A stretch of DNA of 64,000 nt from Snodgrassella alvi (GTDB lineage: Bacteria; Pseudomonadota; Gammaproteobacteria; Burkholderiales; Neisseriaceae): assembly GCF_002777855.1 (NCBI RefSeq), contig NZ_MEIK01000040.1, forward strand, positions 186,001 through 250,000, in the 5' to 3' direction. The translations under genes and the position numbers were made by a program. Of this stretch, positions 26,538-35,320 are shown in pieces (the stretch's first letter is position 1; the number at the start of each line of letters is the position of its first letter). The notes below the pieces were generated by a model. It saw only the letters and a program-made list of their open reading frames with translations, made no database searches and was not told the origin of the DNA.

Positions 26538-27245
26538 TTATACGTAGCTAAAATTCCAAAGTGGAAAGAAACCACTTTCTTCCTTTAGCATCTCCATAGG
26601 TTCGGCTTCCACATTAATTTCTACATTATTATCTTGTCGACAAGCCAATTCTTTCACATCCAGCTCACTGGCTAAAACCAGTCCATCCATCAGCAATGCT
26701 TTCATTACTGTCTGCAAATCAACATCCCTGTCTGCTTCAGCATGCTGCTGCATCGCTTTATTCAACAAAATGACTTGTGGCCGCACACATAAACTGCGCG
26801 CCACCGCTACTAGAAACTGTTCACCAGCGGATAAATCTGCCGGAAATTTCAATGCCTGACGATATAAACTCACCTGAGACAGATAATTTAATGCTTTACT
26901 ATGCGCTTCTAAACGATCCAGATGCAATACCTTCATTTGCATCAATGTCAGATTATCGACCACATTCAAATGCGGAAACAGATCAGCATGTTGCCACACT
27001 CTCACTATCTTAGTTGTAGCATCTTGAGACTGTTCAGTTTGCAAATCGAACTGCATTAATTTGTCTAAATAATATTCAGATTCAAAATCAGGCAGAAAAC
27101 TAGCCTGAGTTTCATACTTCATATTCTCAGCATCGTTGTGCTGCCAATATTGGATAGGCCTTACATCAATTACCATTACATCATCATTCATTTGTCTACC
27201 TTGCTCTAAATCAAGGTCGTTACATATTCCAATCAGCTTATCCAT
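26538..27245 (-). CDS. Degenerate ABC-transporter ATPase-like protein
   Basis: 235 residues. The segment 83-101 (VWQHADLFPHLNVVDNLTL) is a clear Q-loop region of the GlnQ/ArtP amino-acid ABC ATPases. LSAGEQFLVAVARSL (138-152) is the signature region, and VILLNKAM (158-165) stands where Walker B LLDEP(T/A) should be. Walker A is absent: the first 80 residues are acidic and unrelated. Both the Walker B Asp and the catalytic Glu are replaced, so it should not hydrolyse ATP. Yet the frame is intact, has its own terminator and sits among his genes. Either a pseudoenzyme with a regulatory role or a decaying gene. Confidence 0.6.
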   Translation of the reverse strand: MDKLIGICNDLDLEQGRQMNDDVMVIDVRPIQYWQHNDAENMKYETQASFLPDFESEYYLDKLMQFDLQTEQSQDATTKIVRVWQHADLFPHLNVVDNLTLMQMKVLHLDRLEAHSKALNYLSQVSLYRQALKFPADLSAGEQFLVAVARSLCVRPQVILLNKAMQQHAEADRDVDLQTVMKALLMDGLVLASELDVKELACRQDNNVEINVEAEPMEMLKEESGFFPLWNFSYV

Positions 27246-27480
27246 ATCCGAACCTGTCAGACTGGCAATAAAAAATTACTCAAACGGCCATCAAACCCGA
27301 CAGATACACACTATCACAAAAAAACAAAAAAATACACAAATAAAAGAATATTCATAAATGTTAATTATAAAAAATTTTATTTGCACAACAAATTGAATAA
27401 ACACATTATTATACTTATAACGATGTTTACATTAACACCTTATCTGTTCTTTCAAAGCAGTAAATCACATAAGCAAGATT

Positions 27481-27520
27481 AAAAAATAATCCGCTAATGT
27501 ACACTCATTAACGGATTATT
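27481..27520 (-). terminator. Terminator of hisB
   Basis: Stem AATAATCCG-C-TAATG / CATTA-A-CGGATTATT (15 positions, one mismatch) followed by T6 on the minus strand, 17 bp after the hisB stop. Confidence 0.85.
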
Positions 27521-27536
27521 GAAATCAACCTAATAT

Positions 27537-28130
27537 TTATGCAGTCAAAGTACCCTTAGTAGAAGGCATTACTCCAGCCATACGCTCATCCGCAGCTACA
27601 GCCATACGCAGAGCACGACCAAATGCCTTGAAAATTGTTTCAGCCTGATGATGCGCATTCACACCACGCAAATTATCAATATGCAGCGTCATCATTGCAT
27701 GATTGACCAGCCCGTGAAAAAACTCACTAAACAAATCAACATCAAAGCGTCCGATTAACGCACGGGTAAATTCAACGTTATACACCAGTCCCGGTCGTCC
27801 CGATAAATCAATCACGACACGGCTTAGCGATTCATCCAGCGGCACATAACTGTATCCATAGCGGGCAATCCCACATTTATCGCCTAACGCCTGCTTCAGC
27901 GCCTGCCCCAGAGCAATCCCAATATCTTCAACAGTATGATGGTCATCAATATGTACATCGCCACGACAGCGGATATCCAAATCAATTAAACCATGACGGG
28001 CAATCTGATCAAGCATATGCTCCAGAAAGGGCACTCCCGTATCAAACCTGCCTACACCAGTACCATCAAGATTTAAACTTATCTGAATTTTCGTTTCACT
28101 GGTATTTCGTGTAATCTTCGCAGTTCGCAT
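27537..28130 (-). CDS. hisB: Imidazoleglycerol-phosphate dehydratase
   Basis: A 197-residue stand-alone HisB (no phosphatase fusion), Mn-dependent, step 6 of histidine synthesis. Metal-site motifs [27 protein letters not shown] and the late [17 protein letters not shown] are present. ATG 28130 gives the usual start [10 protein letters not shown]; upstream Met codons at 28154 and 28142 are possible. Separated from hisH by the degenerate ABC-like gene and two terminators. Confidence 0.95.
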   Translation of the reverse strand: MRTAKITRNTSETKIQISLNLDGTGVGRFDTGVPFLEHMLDQIARHGLIDLDIRCRGDVHIDDHHTVEDIGIALGQALKQALGDKCGIARYGYSYVPLDESLSRVVIDLSGRPGLVYNVEFTRALIGRFDVDLFSEFFHGLVNHAMMTLHIDNLRGVNAHHQAETIFKAFGRALRMAVAADERMAGVMPSTKGTLTA

Positions 28131-28371
28131 GCAATTTTCCATCCGCAGAATCATTGATAAGCTTGCGGGCGTATATTGCCAGCAGCATCCCTCTATTTAC
28201 CGCCACAATCTATACCAAGTACTGTCCGCAGGCAAGGCCAATCAGCCATTTTTAAATAGCCAATTAACAATTCAGCCCCTGTAACAGCAATTATTATAAT
28301 CATCAAGCCACCCTTGCTTTCGACCTGCTTGACTACATATTAAAAATTGTTCAATTGTATTAAGTCTAACC

Positions 28372-29334
28372 ATGAGTCAAACCAGCCATTACCAGCTCGA
28401 ATCCATAGATAACACCGCCTTGCAACGCCTGTGTGGCGTTCTGGATCAACATATTGCCAGTCTGGGCAAAGCACTGAATCTGGAAATTACCCGCCGCTTT
28501 GACCATTTCACTTTAACCGGCACTCAAATCACACAAGGAATCAACGCATTGGAGAGTCTAGCCACGATTGCACGCCAACGCGACCTAAATGACAGCGATA
28601 TCCAGCTGGCTGCTGTAGAGGCCAAAACCACCACCCAGCCTGAAACCAATCACCAAGAACCCAAAACTTGGACCCTGCGTACTCGCCGCGGTAACATTGG
28701 CGGCCGTACCCCGCGGCAGAACGGCTACATACAGGCCTTATTAAAACACGATGTAGTATTCGGATTAGGTCCTGCAGGTACCGGTAAAACCTATCTGGCA
28801 GTAGCAGCAGCTGTCGATGCCATCGAAAAACATCAAGTAGAACGAATTGTACTGGTACGGCCTGCCGTAGAAGCAGGTGAAAAGCTCGGTTTTCTGCCCG
28901 GTGATCTGACACAGAAAGTCGATCCCTATCTGCGCCCCTTATATGATGCTCTTTACGACCTAATGGGCTTTGACCGCGTCACTAAACTACTTGAAAAAGG
29001 CTTGATTGAAATTGCTCCTCTCGCTTATATGCGCGGGCGTACACTAAACGGAGCTTACATCATTCTGGACGAAGCACAAAACACCACACCGGAACAGATG
29101 AAAATGTTTCTTACCCGTATTGGATTTGGTGCCAAGGCTGCTATAACCGGTGATACCAGCCAAATTGATTTACCTAAAAATATCAAAAGCGGCCTGAAAG
29201 ATGCCCGTGAAAAGCTCAGCAACATTGACGGTATTTATTTTCATGTATTCACCAGTGAAGATGTCGTACGCCATCCATTGGTACAGAAAATTGTCGATGC
29301 CTACGAAGCCGCTGCGGAAAACGAACTCCGATAA
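28372..29334 (+). CDS. phoH: PhoH-like ATPase
   Basis: A 320-residue cytosolic P-loop protein. An N-terminal KH-like part (about 1-90) is followed by a PhoH domain with Walker [15 protein letters not shown] and Walker [21 protein letters not shown] is the sensor region. YbeZ-type PhoH proteins work with the RNase YbeY in rRNA maturation, but ybeY is not next to it; an SDR gene follows after 9 bp. Confidence 0.9.
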   Translation: MSQTSHYQLESIDNTALQRLCGVLDQHIASLGKALNLEITRRFDHFTLTGTQITQGINALESLATIARQRDLNDSDIQLAAVEAKTTTQPETNHQEPKTWTLRTRRGNIGGRTPRQNGYIQALLKHDVVFGLGPAGTGKTYLAVAAAVDAIEKHQVERIVLVRPAVEAGEKLGFLPGDLTQKVDPYLRPLYDALYDLMGFDRVTKLLEKGLIEIAPLAYMRGRTLNGAYIILDEAQNTTPEQMKMFLTRIGFGAKAAITGDTSQIDLPKNIKSGLKDAREKLSNIDGIYFHVFTSEDVVRHPLVQKIVDAYEAAAENELR

Positions 29335-29343
29335 GGTCATCAC

Positions 29344-30183
29344 ATGCAAAAAAACATTTTGATTACCGGCTGCTCCAGTGGCATTGGCTACGCCACCGCC
29401 AAATTATTACGCCAAGACAACTGGCGAGTTTATACCAGTTGCCGTAGCGCTGAAGATGTTGCACGTTTACGTGCAGAAGGTTTTCACTGCCTCCAGCTGG
29501 ATATTACCAGCGATGAACAAATACAAACCGCTTTTGATACAGTACTGAGTGAATTCGGCCATCTGGATGCGCTATTTTGCAATGCTGGCTACGGACAAAC
29601 TGGTGCCGCTGAGGACATCAGCCGCACAGCTTTGCATGAACAGTTTAATACCAATGTATTCGGTACATGGCAATGCATCAATGCTGCCATGAAAATATTT
29701 CGGCGTCAGCAATACGGCCGTATACTGGTTAATTCCAGCATACTTGGATATGCCGCTATGCCGTGGCGTAGTGCCTACAACAGCTCTAAATTTGCCTTGG
29801 AAGGACTATGCGATACTCTACGCTTGGAAACCCATGCGAGCGGTATTTATATCAGCCTTCTCGAACCCGGACCTATAGCCACACGTTTTCGACCCAATGC
29901 GCTGGTTAAATTCAAACAGTACATTGATGTAGAGAATAGCGTTCATCGTTCTGCCTATCAGGCTCAACTTAACCGCTTGCAAGCTACAAGCAGCGTCGCT
30001 CCCTTTACATTAACGGCTGAGCAATGTGCCAGCGTTTGTGCGCGCGCCCTGAATGCCCACAAACCTAAAGCTCGCTATCCGGTTACCGTACCGTCACATC
30101 TTTTCTGGTATTTAAAAAAATTTTTTCCTATCACGTGGCTGGACTGGCTTTGTCGTAAAGCCGTCAGTAAACAGGGAAAGTAA
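29344..30183 (+). CDS. Short-chain dehydrogenase/reductase
   Basis: 279 residues, classical SDR. NAD(P)-binding TGCSSGIGYATA near the N-terminus, the CNAGYG motif, catalytic Ser in VNSSILG and YNSSK (Tyr/Lys pair), then EPGPIATRF. A hydrophobic C-terminal segment (HLFWYLKKFFPITWLDWL) suggests membrane association. Substrate unknown. Probably co-transcribed with phoH. Confidence 0.85.
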   Translation: MQKNILITGCSSGIGYATAKLLRQDNWRVYTSCRSAEDVARLRAEGFHCLQLDITSDEQIQTAFDTVLSEFGHLDALFCNAGYGQTGAAEDISRTALHEQFNTNVFGTWQCINAAMKIFRRQQYGRILVNSSILGYAAMPWRSAYNSSKFALEGLCDTLRLETHASGIYISLLEPGPIATRFRPNALVKFKQYIDVENSVHRSAYQAQLNRLQATSSVAPFTLTAEQCASVCARALNAHKPKARYPVTVPSHLFWYLKKFFPITWLDWLCRKAVSKQGK

Positions 30184-30243
30184 CAGCTCTTCAATCTGCC
30201 TGAAACAGGCCATACCAAAAATTCAGAACAACACAATAGTACG

Positions 30244-30864
30244 ATGACAGAACCAGCTACAACGCCAACGTTATCCCGTAAAGGCCGTAATACCAAAATT
30301 GCGCTTATCCGCAGCGGCGTGGAAGCCATGACCACATACGGCTACAACAGTGCAAATATTGAAAGCATACTTAAAAAAGTAGGCGTCCCCAAAGGCTCTT
30401 TTTATTATTATTTTAAAAGCAAAGAAGAATTTGGCTATGCCATACTTGATTACTACAACAGTTTTTTTACCAAAAAACTACAACAGCATTTACTCAACGA
30501 AAACATTTCTTCTGCATTAGTCAGAATCAAAGCATTCTGTACAGATGCCAGAAACAGCATGTCTGAATACCATTTCAACCGCGGCTGCCTAGTTGGCGAA
30601 CTAATGCAGGACGAATGCTTGCTTCCGCCGGATTACCCCGCTTTACTCAGCAATATTTTACACAACTGGCAGCACCTCATCGCCAGCTGCTTACGGTTGG
30701 CCCAGCAGCAACATGAAATAAACCAGCAAACAGATTGCAACCAACTGGCGTGTTTCTTTTGGCTAGGTTGGGAAGGAGCAGTCAGCCGAGCCAAACTGCT
30801 GAAAAGTGCCACACCACTAGACACATTTACCCAACAGTTTTTCAATTTAATCAAATCCGCCTAA
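30244..30864 (+). CDS. TetR/AcrR-family repressor (AcuR-like)
   Basis: 206 residues. The N-terminal TetR helix-turn-helix includes YGYNSANIESILKKVGVPKGSFYYYFKSKEEFG; the ligand-binding C-terminal domain resembles the AcuR/NemR type. It is followed by an acuI-like reductase gene whose promoter carries a TAGAC-N5-GTCTA palindrome, a typical operator for this family. I infer that it represses that gene and is relieved by an electrophile or acyl compound. Confidence 0.82.
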   Translation: MTEPATTPTLSRKGRNTKIALIRSGVEAMTTYGYNSANIESILKKVGVPKGSFYYYFKSKEEFGYAILDYYNSFFTKKLQQHLLNENISSALVRIKAFCTDARNSMSEYHFNRGCLVGELMQDECLLPPDYPALLSNILHNWQHLIASCLRLAQQQHEINQQTDCNQLACFFWLGWEGAVSRAKLLKSATPLDTFTQQFFNLIKSA

Positions 30865-30940
30865 CTCACCCCAGCTGCCAGCCACATTAGCTACTTCAAC
30901 ACGTCTTTTTCGCTTTAACCAAACCAACCGCATTGACCAA

Positions 30941-30990
30941 TTGCTCATTACTGACAACCAGCCTATAATCAAAATTAGACCATCCGTCTA
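30941..30990 (+). promoter_or_regulatory. acuI promoter with TetR-type operator
   Basis: TTGCTC (30941-30946), 17 bp, TATAAT (30964-30969). The predicted start falls in TAGAC-CATCC-GTCTA (30976-30990), a perfect 5-5-5 inverted repeat. A repressor bound there would block transcription. The reductase ATG is 25 bp downstream of the palindrome. Confidence 0.65.
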
Positions 30991-31015
30991 GTTACCCCCT
31001 AAAAGGCATAATGTC

Positions 31016-32008
31016 ATGTTATCCAAGGCCATATTCTTAGAAAAAACTGAAAACGATTTTTCCTGTAGCATCCAACAAATCAGAGAAGAAAATCTGCTAC
31101 AACAAACAGGCGATACCCTGATACAAATTCAGTTTTCTAGTCTGAACTATAAAGATGCTCTGGCCATCACTAATAGCGGCCCCATAGTAAGGCAATGGCC
31201 GATGGTACCCGGCATAGACGGTGCCGGTACCATTATTCGCAGCAGCAGCGAGCACTTTAAAGCTGGAGATCGCGTCATCTTAAACGGCTGGGGCTGTGGC
31301 GAAACCCATTGGGGCTGTCTGAGTCAGTATGCCTATCTTAAATCAGACTGGCTTATCCCCTTACCAGCCGGCTTAAGCACCCAGCAAGCCATGATGATCG
31401 GTACGGCCGGATATACAGCCGCCCTTTGTGTTCAACGCATCATCAAACATGGCATTACTCCAGAACATGGCAACATTCTTATTACTGGTGCCACAGGAGG
31501 TGTCGGTTCCGTTGCCATTATGTTACTGGCTCAATTAGGCTATACCCTCACCGCTGCTACCAGCAAAATCAGTAACACCGATTATTTGCAACAACTAGGC
31601 GTACACCACTTCATTGACAGTAAAACACTAGCCAATGCAGAAAAACCATTACAAAAACAACAATGGGCAGCTGCTATAGATGTACTCGGTTCACACAGCT
31701 TGGCTAACATCTGTTCCCAGACCCAATATGGCGGTATCGTCACCGCATGCGGTCTGGCTCAGGGCATGGATTTACCGGCCACAGTAGCCCCTTTCATACT
31801 TAGAGGCATTACTCTAGCCGGTATCGACAGCGTTATGGCACCTTACTCTCAACGCATAGCAGCATGGGATTTTCTGGCCAAACATCTGAATACACAGCAA
31901 CTACAGCACATTGCCCACACTATCAGCCTGAATGAGTGCCCTGAAACCGCTCAAGACATCATTAAAGGCAAAATCAGAGGTCGGTTTATCGTTGATGTAA
32001 ACCTCTAA
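31016..32008 (+). CDS. acuI: AcuI/YhdH-type zinc-independent MDR oxidoreductase
   Basis: 330 residues. Medium-chain reductase without the Zn-binding Cys/His set. NSGPIVRQWPMVPGIDGAGTI-type N-terminal region and the Rossmann motif TGATGGVGSVAIMLLAQLG are those of acrylyl-CoA reductase AcuI/YhdH. It reduces acrylyl-CoA (a toxic electrophile) with NADPH in characterised members; the substrate here is inferred. Preceded by the TetR gene and a visible operator. Confidence 0.85.
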   Translation: MLSKAIFLEKTENDFSCSIQQIREENLLQQTGDTLIQIQFSSLNYKDALAITNSGPIVRQWPMVPGIDGAGTIIRSSSEHFKAGDRVILNGWGCGETHWGCLSQYAYLKSDWLIPLPAGLSTQQAMMIGTAGYTAALCVQRIIKHGITPEHGNILITGATGGVGSVAIMLLAQLGYTLTAATSKISNTDYLQQLGVHHFIDSKTLANAEKPLQKQQWAAAIDVLGSHSLANICSQTQYGGIVTACGLAQGMDLPATVAPFILRGITLAGIDSVMAPYSQRIAAWDFLAKHLNTQQLQHIAHTISLNECPETAQDIIKGKIRGRFIVDVNL

Positions 32009-32158
32009 CCAGACAAAACCAGCCCGCTGCTCGTAACTGGATCTAGACCAAAATCCAGCCGCACCGATATCCAGAGAAAAAACCATTTTGCGTAAGGCAA
32101 TGCTAAAATAACCACAATCAACCGATAACATACACACCCAACACACCATTCCTTATCA

Positions 32159-32767
32159 ATGAACCCGCCTACCGTCTACCTTGCTTCCGGCAGCCCCCGT
32201 CGGTATGAAATCCTCACCAATCTTGGCTACCATGTATTGCGGTTGCCCGCAGAGATTGATGAAACGCCCTACCCAGACGAAAACGCCACTAAATATGTGC
32301 AGCGCATGGCACGTATGAAAAACAGCGCAGCACTCAGTACATGGCACCAGACACAGCAACAGCCACCGGAATTTCCGCTGATCAGCGCCGACACCACCGT
32401 TAGCCTGAATAACCTCATTCTGGGCAAACCAGTCAACACCGACGATGCGGCACGCATGCTCAAACTACTTTCAGGCTGCCAGCATCAGGTACATACCGCC
32501 GTTTCCATCTACTGGCACAACCAAACCCTACACAGCCTGCAAACCAGCACTGTACACTTTGCACCCTTACAGGATGAACAGATTACTGCTTACATTGCCA
32601 GCGGTGAACCACTGGACAAAGCCGGAGCCTATGGCATCCAAGGGCTGGGCGGAATGCTGGTTCAGCACATTAGCGGCAGCTTTACCGGCATCATGGGCTT
32701 ACCCGTTTATGAAACCACCCAGCTACTCAACCAATGCGGCTGCACTCCACTTACCAATCCAGATTAA
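32159..32767 (+). CDS. maf: Maf-family nucleoside triphosphate pyrophosphatase
   Basis: 202 residues. Maf fold with YLASGSPRR at the N-terminus, SADTTVSLNN (metal/catalytic Asp) and GEPLDKAGAYGIQGLGG near the C-terminus. Maf proteins hydrolyse non-canonical or modified NTPs (m7GTP, dTTP/UTP types). The SxR-type motif does not let me assign the exact specificity. Start ATG 32159. Confidence 0.9.
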   Translation: MNPPTVYLASGSPRRYEILTNLGYHVLRLPAEIDETPYPDENATKYVQRMARMKNSAALSTWHQTQQQPPEFPLISADTTVSLNNLILGKPVNTDDAARMLKLLSGCQHQVHTAVSIYWHNQTLHSLQTSTVHFAPLQDEQITAYIASGEPLDKAGAYGIQGLGGMLVQHISGSFTGIMGLPVYETTQLLNQCGCTPLTNPD

Positions 32768-32790
32768 TCCACACAATATCTATATCCATC

Positions 32791-33033
32791 ATGAAAATAC
32801 TGCCTTTACTACCTATTTTCGCCATTACCAGCCTAGCTGCCTGCTCACACCATGAAAATTATCGCAGCGCCAGTGAAGCTGCAGCCATCACTGCCTCCGA
32901 TGTCCAAAACGCTCATCTTGAAGCTACCACTACCCTCGACCGGATTGCTGATGAAACTGCCTCAGATAGCATTATCCCATCAACCTCTGTCAATTCTTCC
33001 CGACCAGCCTCTATACCTCAGCAACCAAACTAG
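32791..33033 (+). CDS. Small putative lipoprotein
   Basis: 80 residues from ATG 32791: short basic start, hydrophobic stretch (ILPLLPIFAITSLAAC) ending in lipobox LAAC (C18). The mature part is Ser/Thr/Ala-rich, hydrophilic and probably unstructured. It starts 23 bp after the maf stop with no visible SD. The open frame also extends 19 codons upstream into the maf end. No homology recognised. Confidence 0.55.
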   Translation: MKILPLLPIFAITSLAACSHHENYRSASEAAAITASDVQNAHLEATTTLDRIADETASDSIIPSTSVNSSRPASIPQQPN

Positions 33034-33241
33034 ACAACTCCCAGCTATACTTACCCACCTAAAATTATCCAAACGCATATTGACTGCGCAACGATCTCAC
33101 CCATTCACCTGCAATTAATAACAATGATTCAGAATAATCAAAAAATCACAAAACCGGTTAGCTTACATCAACAGAAGTAATATCCAACCGCATAACCCAC
33201 ATAAAAACAAATCATTATCAGCAAGCTACAGCTAGATACAA

Positions 33242-33270
33242 TTGACGCAGAAAAATCACAATCCTACCAT
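33242..33270 (+). promoter_or_regulatory. Promoter of the umuD-exo-umuC operon
   Basis: TTGACG (33242-33247), a 17-bp spacer and TACCAT (33265-33270). The predicted start, about 33277, lies inside the palindrome that follows, leaving a leader of under 20 nt. Confidence 0.5.
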
Positions 33271-33295
33271 TCTTGATTAAATAACTTAATCAAGA
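33271..33295 (+). promoter_or_regulatory. Perfect palindrome over the umuD start: likely operator
   Basis: TCTTGATTAA-N5-TTAATCAAGA, two perfect 10-bp arms with a 5-bp centre (ATAAC). It starts right after the -10 element and ends on the A of the umuD ATG. No SD is seen; the palindrome occupies its place. It is not a LexA box of the CTGT-N8-ACAG type. Confidence 0.65.
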
Positions 33296-33918
33296 TGAGC
33301 ATATTAGTGGTTGATACAACAGCAAAATCCAACACACACGGTGGTAGCAGAACCGGCGCTGGGCGCAAAGCCAGAATTGCCGGACCAAAAATAGTTAAAC
33401 GCATCCCCGTCAGCCTAATACCAACAGTAGAGCACCTGATTGATCAGCTGGCTGACAGTCCATTACAACCAGCACAACATCTACCACTCGACTGCTGGAA
33501 AATAGCCAGCGACCTCAGCCAGCTCAACATCCCGCTGGCCACAGAAACCATTCCTGCCGGCTTCCCCAGCCCGGCAGAACCATACATCAGCGACTATCTG
33601 GATTTCAACCAGTACCTAATCAAAAATCAGGCCGCTACCATTGCCGTACGCTGCGGCGGAGACTCCATGCACGATGCCGGCATCAGTCGTGACGACCTAC
33701 TAATCATCGACCGCTCCCTCACCCCTAAACACCGCGACATTGTCATGGCCGATTTAGGTAACGAATTCACCATCAAACGCCTATACAGACTCGACAACGG
33801 CAACGTCGAACTGCATTCCGAAAACAGCAGTCAATCCTATCCTAACTTCAGCTTTAGCGAAGGAGACACCCTCGCCATCGTCGGCGTCGTCACCTATGTC
33901 ATCAAACACGTCCGCTAA
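33295..33918 (+). CDS. umuD: UmuD-like S24 autoprotease with N-terminal extension
   Basis: 207 residues. The C-terminal S24 domain has cleavage site A88-G89 (IPAGF), nucleophile S124 (GGDSMHD) and general base K161 (FTIKR). The A-G/Ser/Lys spacing (36 and 37) equals that of E. coli UmuD (24/60/97). About 64 extra residues precede the usual UmuD start. They include GGSRTGAGRK (16-25), a motif common before the S24 domain in LexA-like and UmuD-like self-cleaving regulators, and then KRIPVSLIPTVEHLIDQL, which could be a strand-helix DNA-binding unit. RecA-stimulated cleavage would yield UmuD' for polymerase V. The extension suggests it may also bind the palindrome at its own start. Confidence 0.85.
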   Translation: MSILVVDTTAKSNTHGGSRTGAGRKARIAGPKIVKRIPVSLIPTVEHLIDQLADSPLQPAQHLPLDCWKIASDLSQLNIPLATETIPAGFPSPAEPYISDYLDFNQYLIKNQAATIAVRCGGDSMHDAGISRDDLLIIDRSLTPKHRDIVMADLGNEFTIKRLYRLDNGNVELHSENSSQSYPNFSFSEGDTLAIVGVVTYVIKHVR

Positions 33919-33928
33919 CCCATAAACC

Positions 33929-35320
33929 ATGTACTCAGACCAGCAACTAGCCTTTGTCGACATCGAAACCACCGGTGGTCGCACCACCAGCGACCGCATA
34001 ACCGAAATCGCTGTCGTCTATACTGAAGCCGGCCAACAGCAGCTCTTCCATACCCTGCTTAATCCCGGCACCAGCATTCCGCCTTTTATTCAAGCACTCA
34101 CCGGCATCAGCAACCAAATGGTAGAACAGGCACCATACTTCAATAACGAAATTGCCAGCCAGCTTGCCGCCATCTTCAAAGATCGCATCTTCGTTGCCCA
34201 CAACGTACGCTTTGATTACGGCTTCATCAAAGCCGCTTTCAAGCGACTCGGCCAGACCTTTAATCCGCAGCAACTGTGTACCGTCAAACTGTCACGCCTG
34301 CTCTATCCCGAACACAAACATCACGGCCTAGACAAAATCATTGCCCGCCACAAAATCGACATGCACAACCGTCACCGTGCCTTTGCCGATGCCCGAGCCA
34401 TCTACGACTTCTGGCAGCAACTCAAACACAACTTTTCCGCCGACACCCTGCAACAGGCCTGCAAAACCATCATGCAGCGTCCCAGTCTGCCCGCCCACCT
34501 CAACAGCGACGTCCTGAAAAACATCAGCGACGACTACGGCGTCTATCTCATATACGGCGACAACGACCTGCCCCTGTATATAGGCAAGAGCAAACAAGTT
34601 AAAACTCGTCTGCTGAGCCACTTCAACCAGGATGTGCACAACAGCAAAGAAATGAGCCTGTCACAACAGGCCAGAAAAATAGACATCATCCCCTGTAGCG
34701 GCGAACTGGATGCCTTGCTAACCGAATCAGCACAAATCAAACAGCGCCAACCCATCCTTAACCGCCGCCTGCGCCGCCAAAAAGACCTGTTTAGCTTCAG
34801 GGTCGACACCAATGCGCACGGCTACAATACCCTGAGTATCGTCCCCATGCGCCATGTTCTACTTAACCAGCAACAGCGCTACTACGGCCTGTTTCACAGT
34901 AAAAGCGATGCCCAGAAAACCATCAACAGCACCATCAGCAGCACCGACCTGTGCCTACAAACCCTCGGTATCGAAAAAGGCAGCAGCAACCGCCCCTGTT
35001 TCCGCCACCAGCTACACCAGTGCAGCGGCGCCTGTGTCCACAAAATCAGCGCCGACATGCACAACCTCAAACTGGCATTGGCCTTACAAAAAATCAAACT
35101 GGCCGCTTGGCCATTTAATCACTACGCCTACGTCAAAGAAAAACAGAAATACCACATCTTTCACCACTGGATTTATCTGGGTAGCGCCAGCAATAGCGAC
35201 GAACTGCATACCATCCTCAATCAACCACAAGGCCAGCTGGATCGCGACGTCTACCAGATCATCCAGCAACACAAACACCGCCTGCAAACCCTGAATCCCG
35301 CCCATGTTTGCCCTGATTGA
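33929..35320 (+). CDS. DnaQ-like exonuclease fused to a GIY-YIG (Cho/UvrC-like) nuclease
   Basis: 463 residues. The N-terminal DEDDh 3'-5' exonuclease has Exo I VDIETTG (D11, E13), Exo II AHNVRFDYGFI (D96) and Exo III HRAFADAR (H149, D154). A GIY-YIG domain follows (YGVYLI at 203-208, LYIGKS at 216-221), then a UvrC-like region with CSGACVHKI. Such fusions are known in beta-proteobacteria as Cho-like or epsilon-like proteins. Here it sits between umuD (10 bp before) and umuC (overlapping by 17 bp), which ties it to damage tolerance. It could trim or incise damaged DNA around polymerase V. A replication-epsilon role is unlikely. Confidence 0.85.
   Translation: MYSDQQLAFVDIETTGGRTTSDRITEIAVVYTEAGQQQLFHTLLNPGTSIPPFIQALTGISNQMVEQAPYFNNEIASQLAAIFKDRIFVAHNVRFDYGFIKAAFKRLGQTFNPQQLCTVKLSRLLYPEHKHHGLDKIIARHKIDMHNRHRAFADARAIYDFWQQLKHNFSADTLQQACKTIMQRPSLPAHLNSDVLKNISDDYGVYLIYGDNDLPLYIGKSKQVKTRLLSHFNQDVHNSKEMSLSQQARKIDIIPCSGELDALLTESAQIKQRQPILNRRLRRQKDLFSFRVDTNAHGYNTLSIVPMRHVLLNQQQRYYGLFHSKSDAQKTINSTISSTDLCLQTLGIEKGSSNRPCFRHQLHQCSGACVHKISADMHNLKLALALQKIKLAAWPFNHYAYVKEKQKYHIFHHWIYLGSASNSDELHTILNQPQGQLDRDVYQIIQQHKHRLQTLNPAHVCPD

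Noticed and set aside
33119-33295. LexA-type SOS box (CTGT-N8-ACAG) upstream of umuD
   Set aside because: None found; the only strong symmetry is the TCTTGATTAA palindrome.
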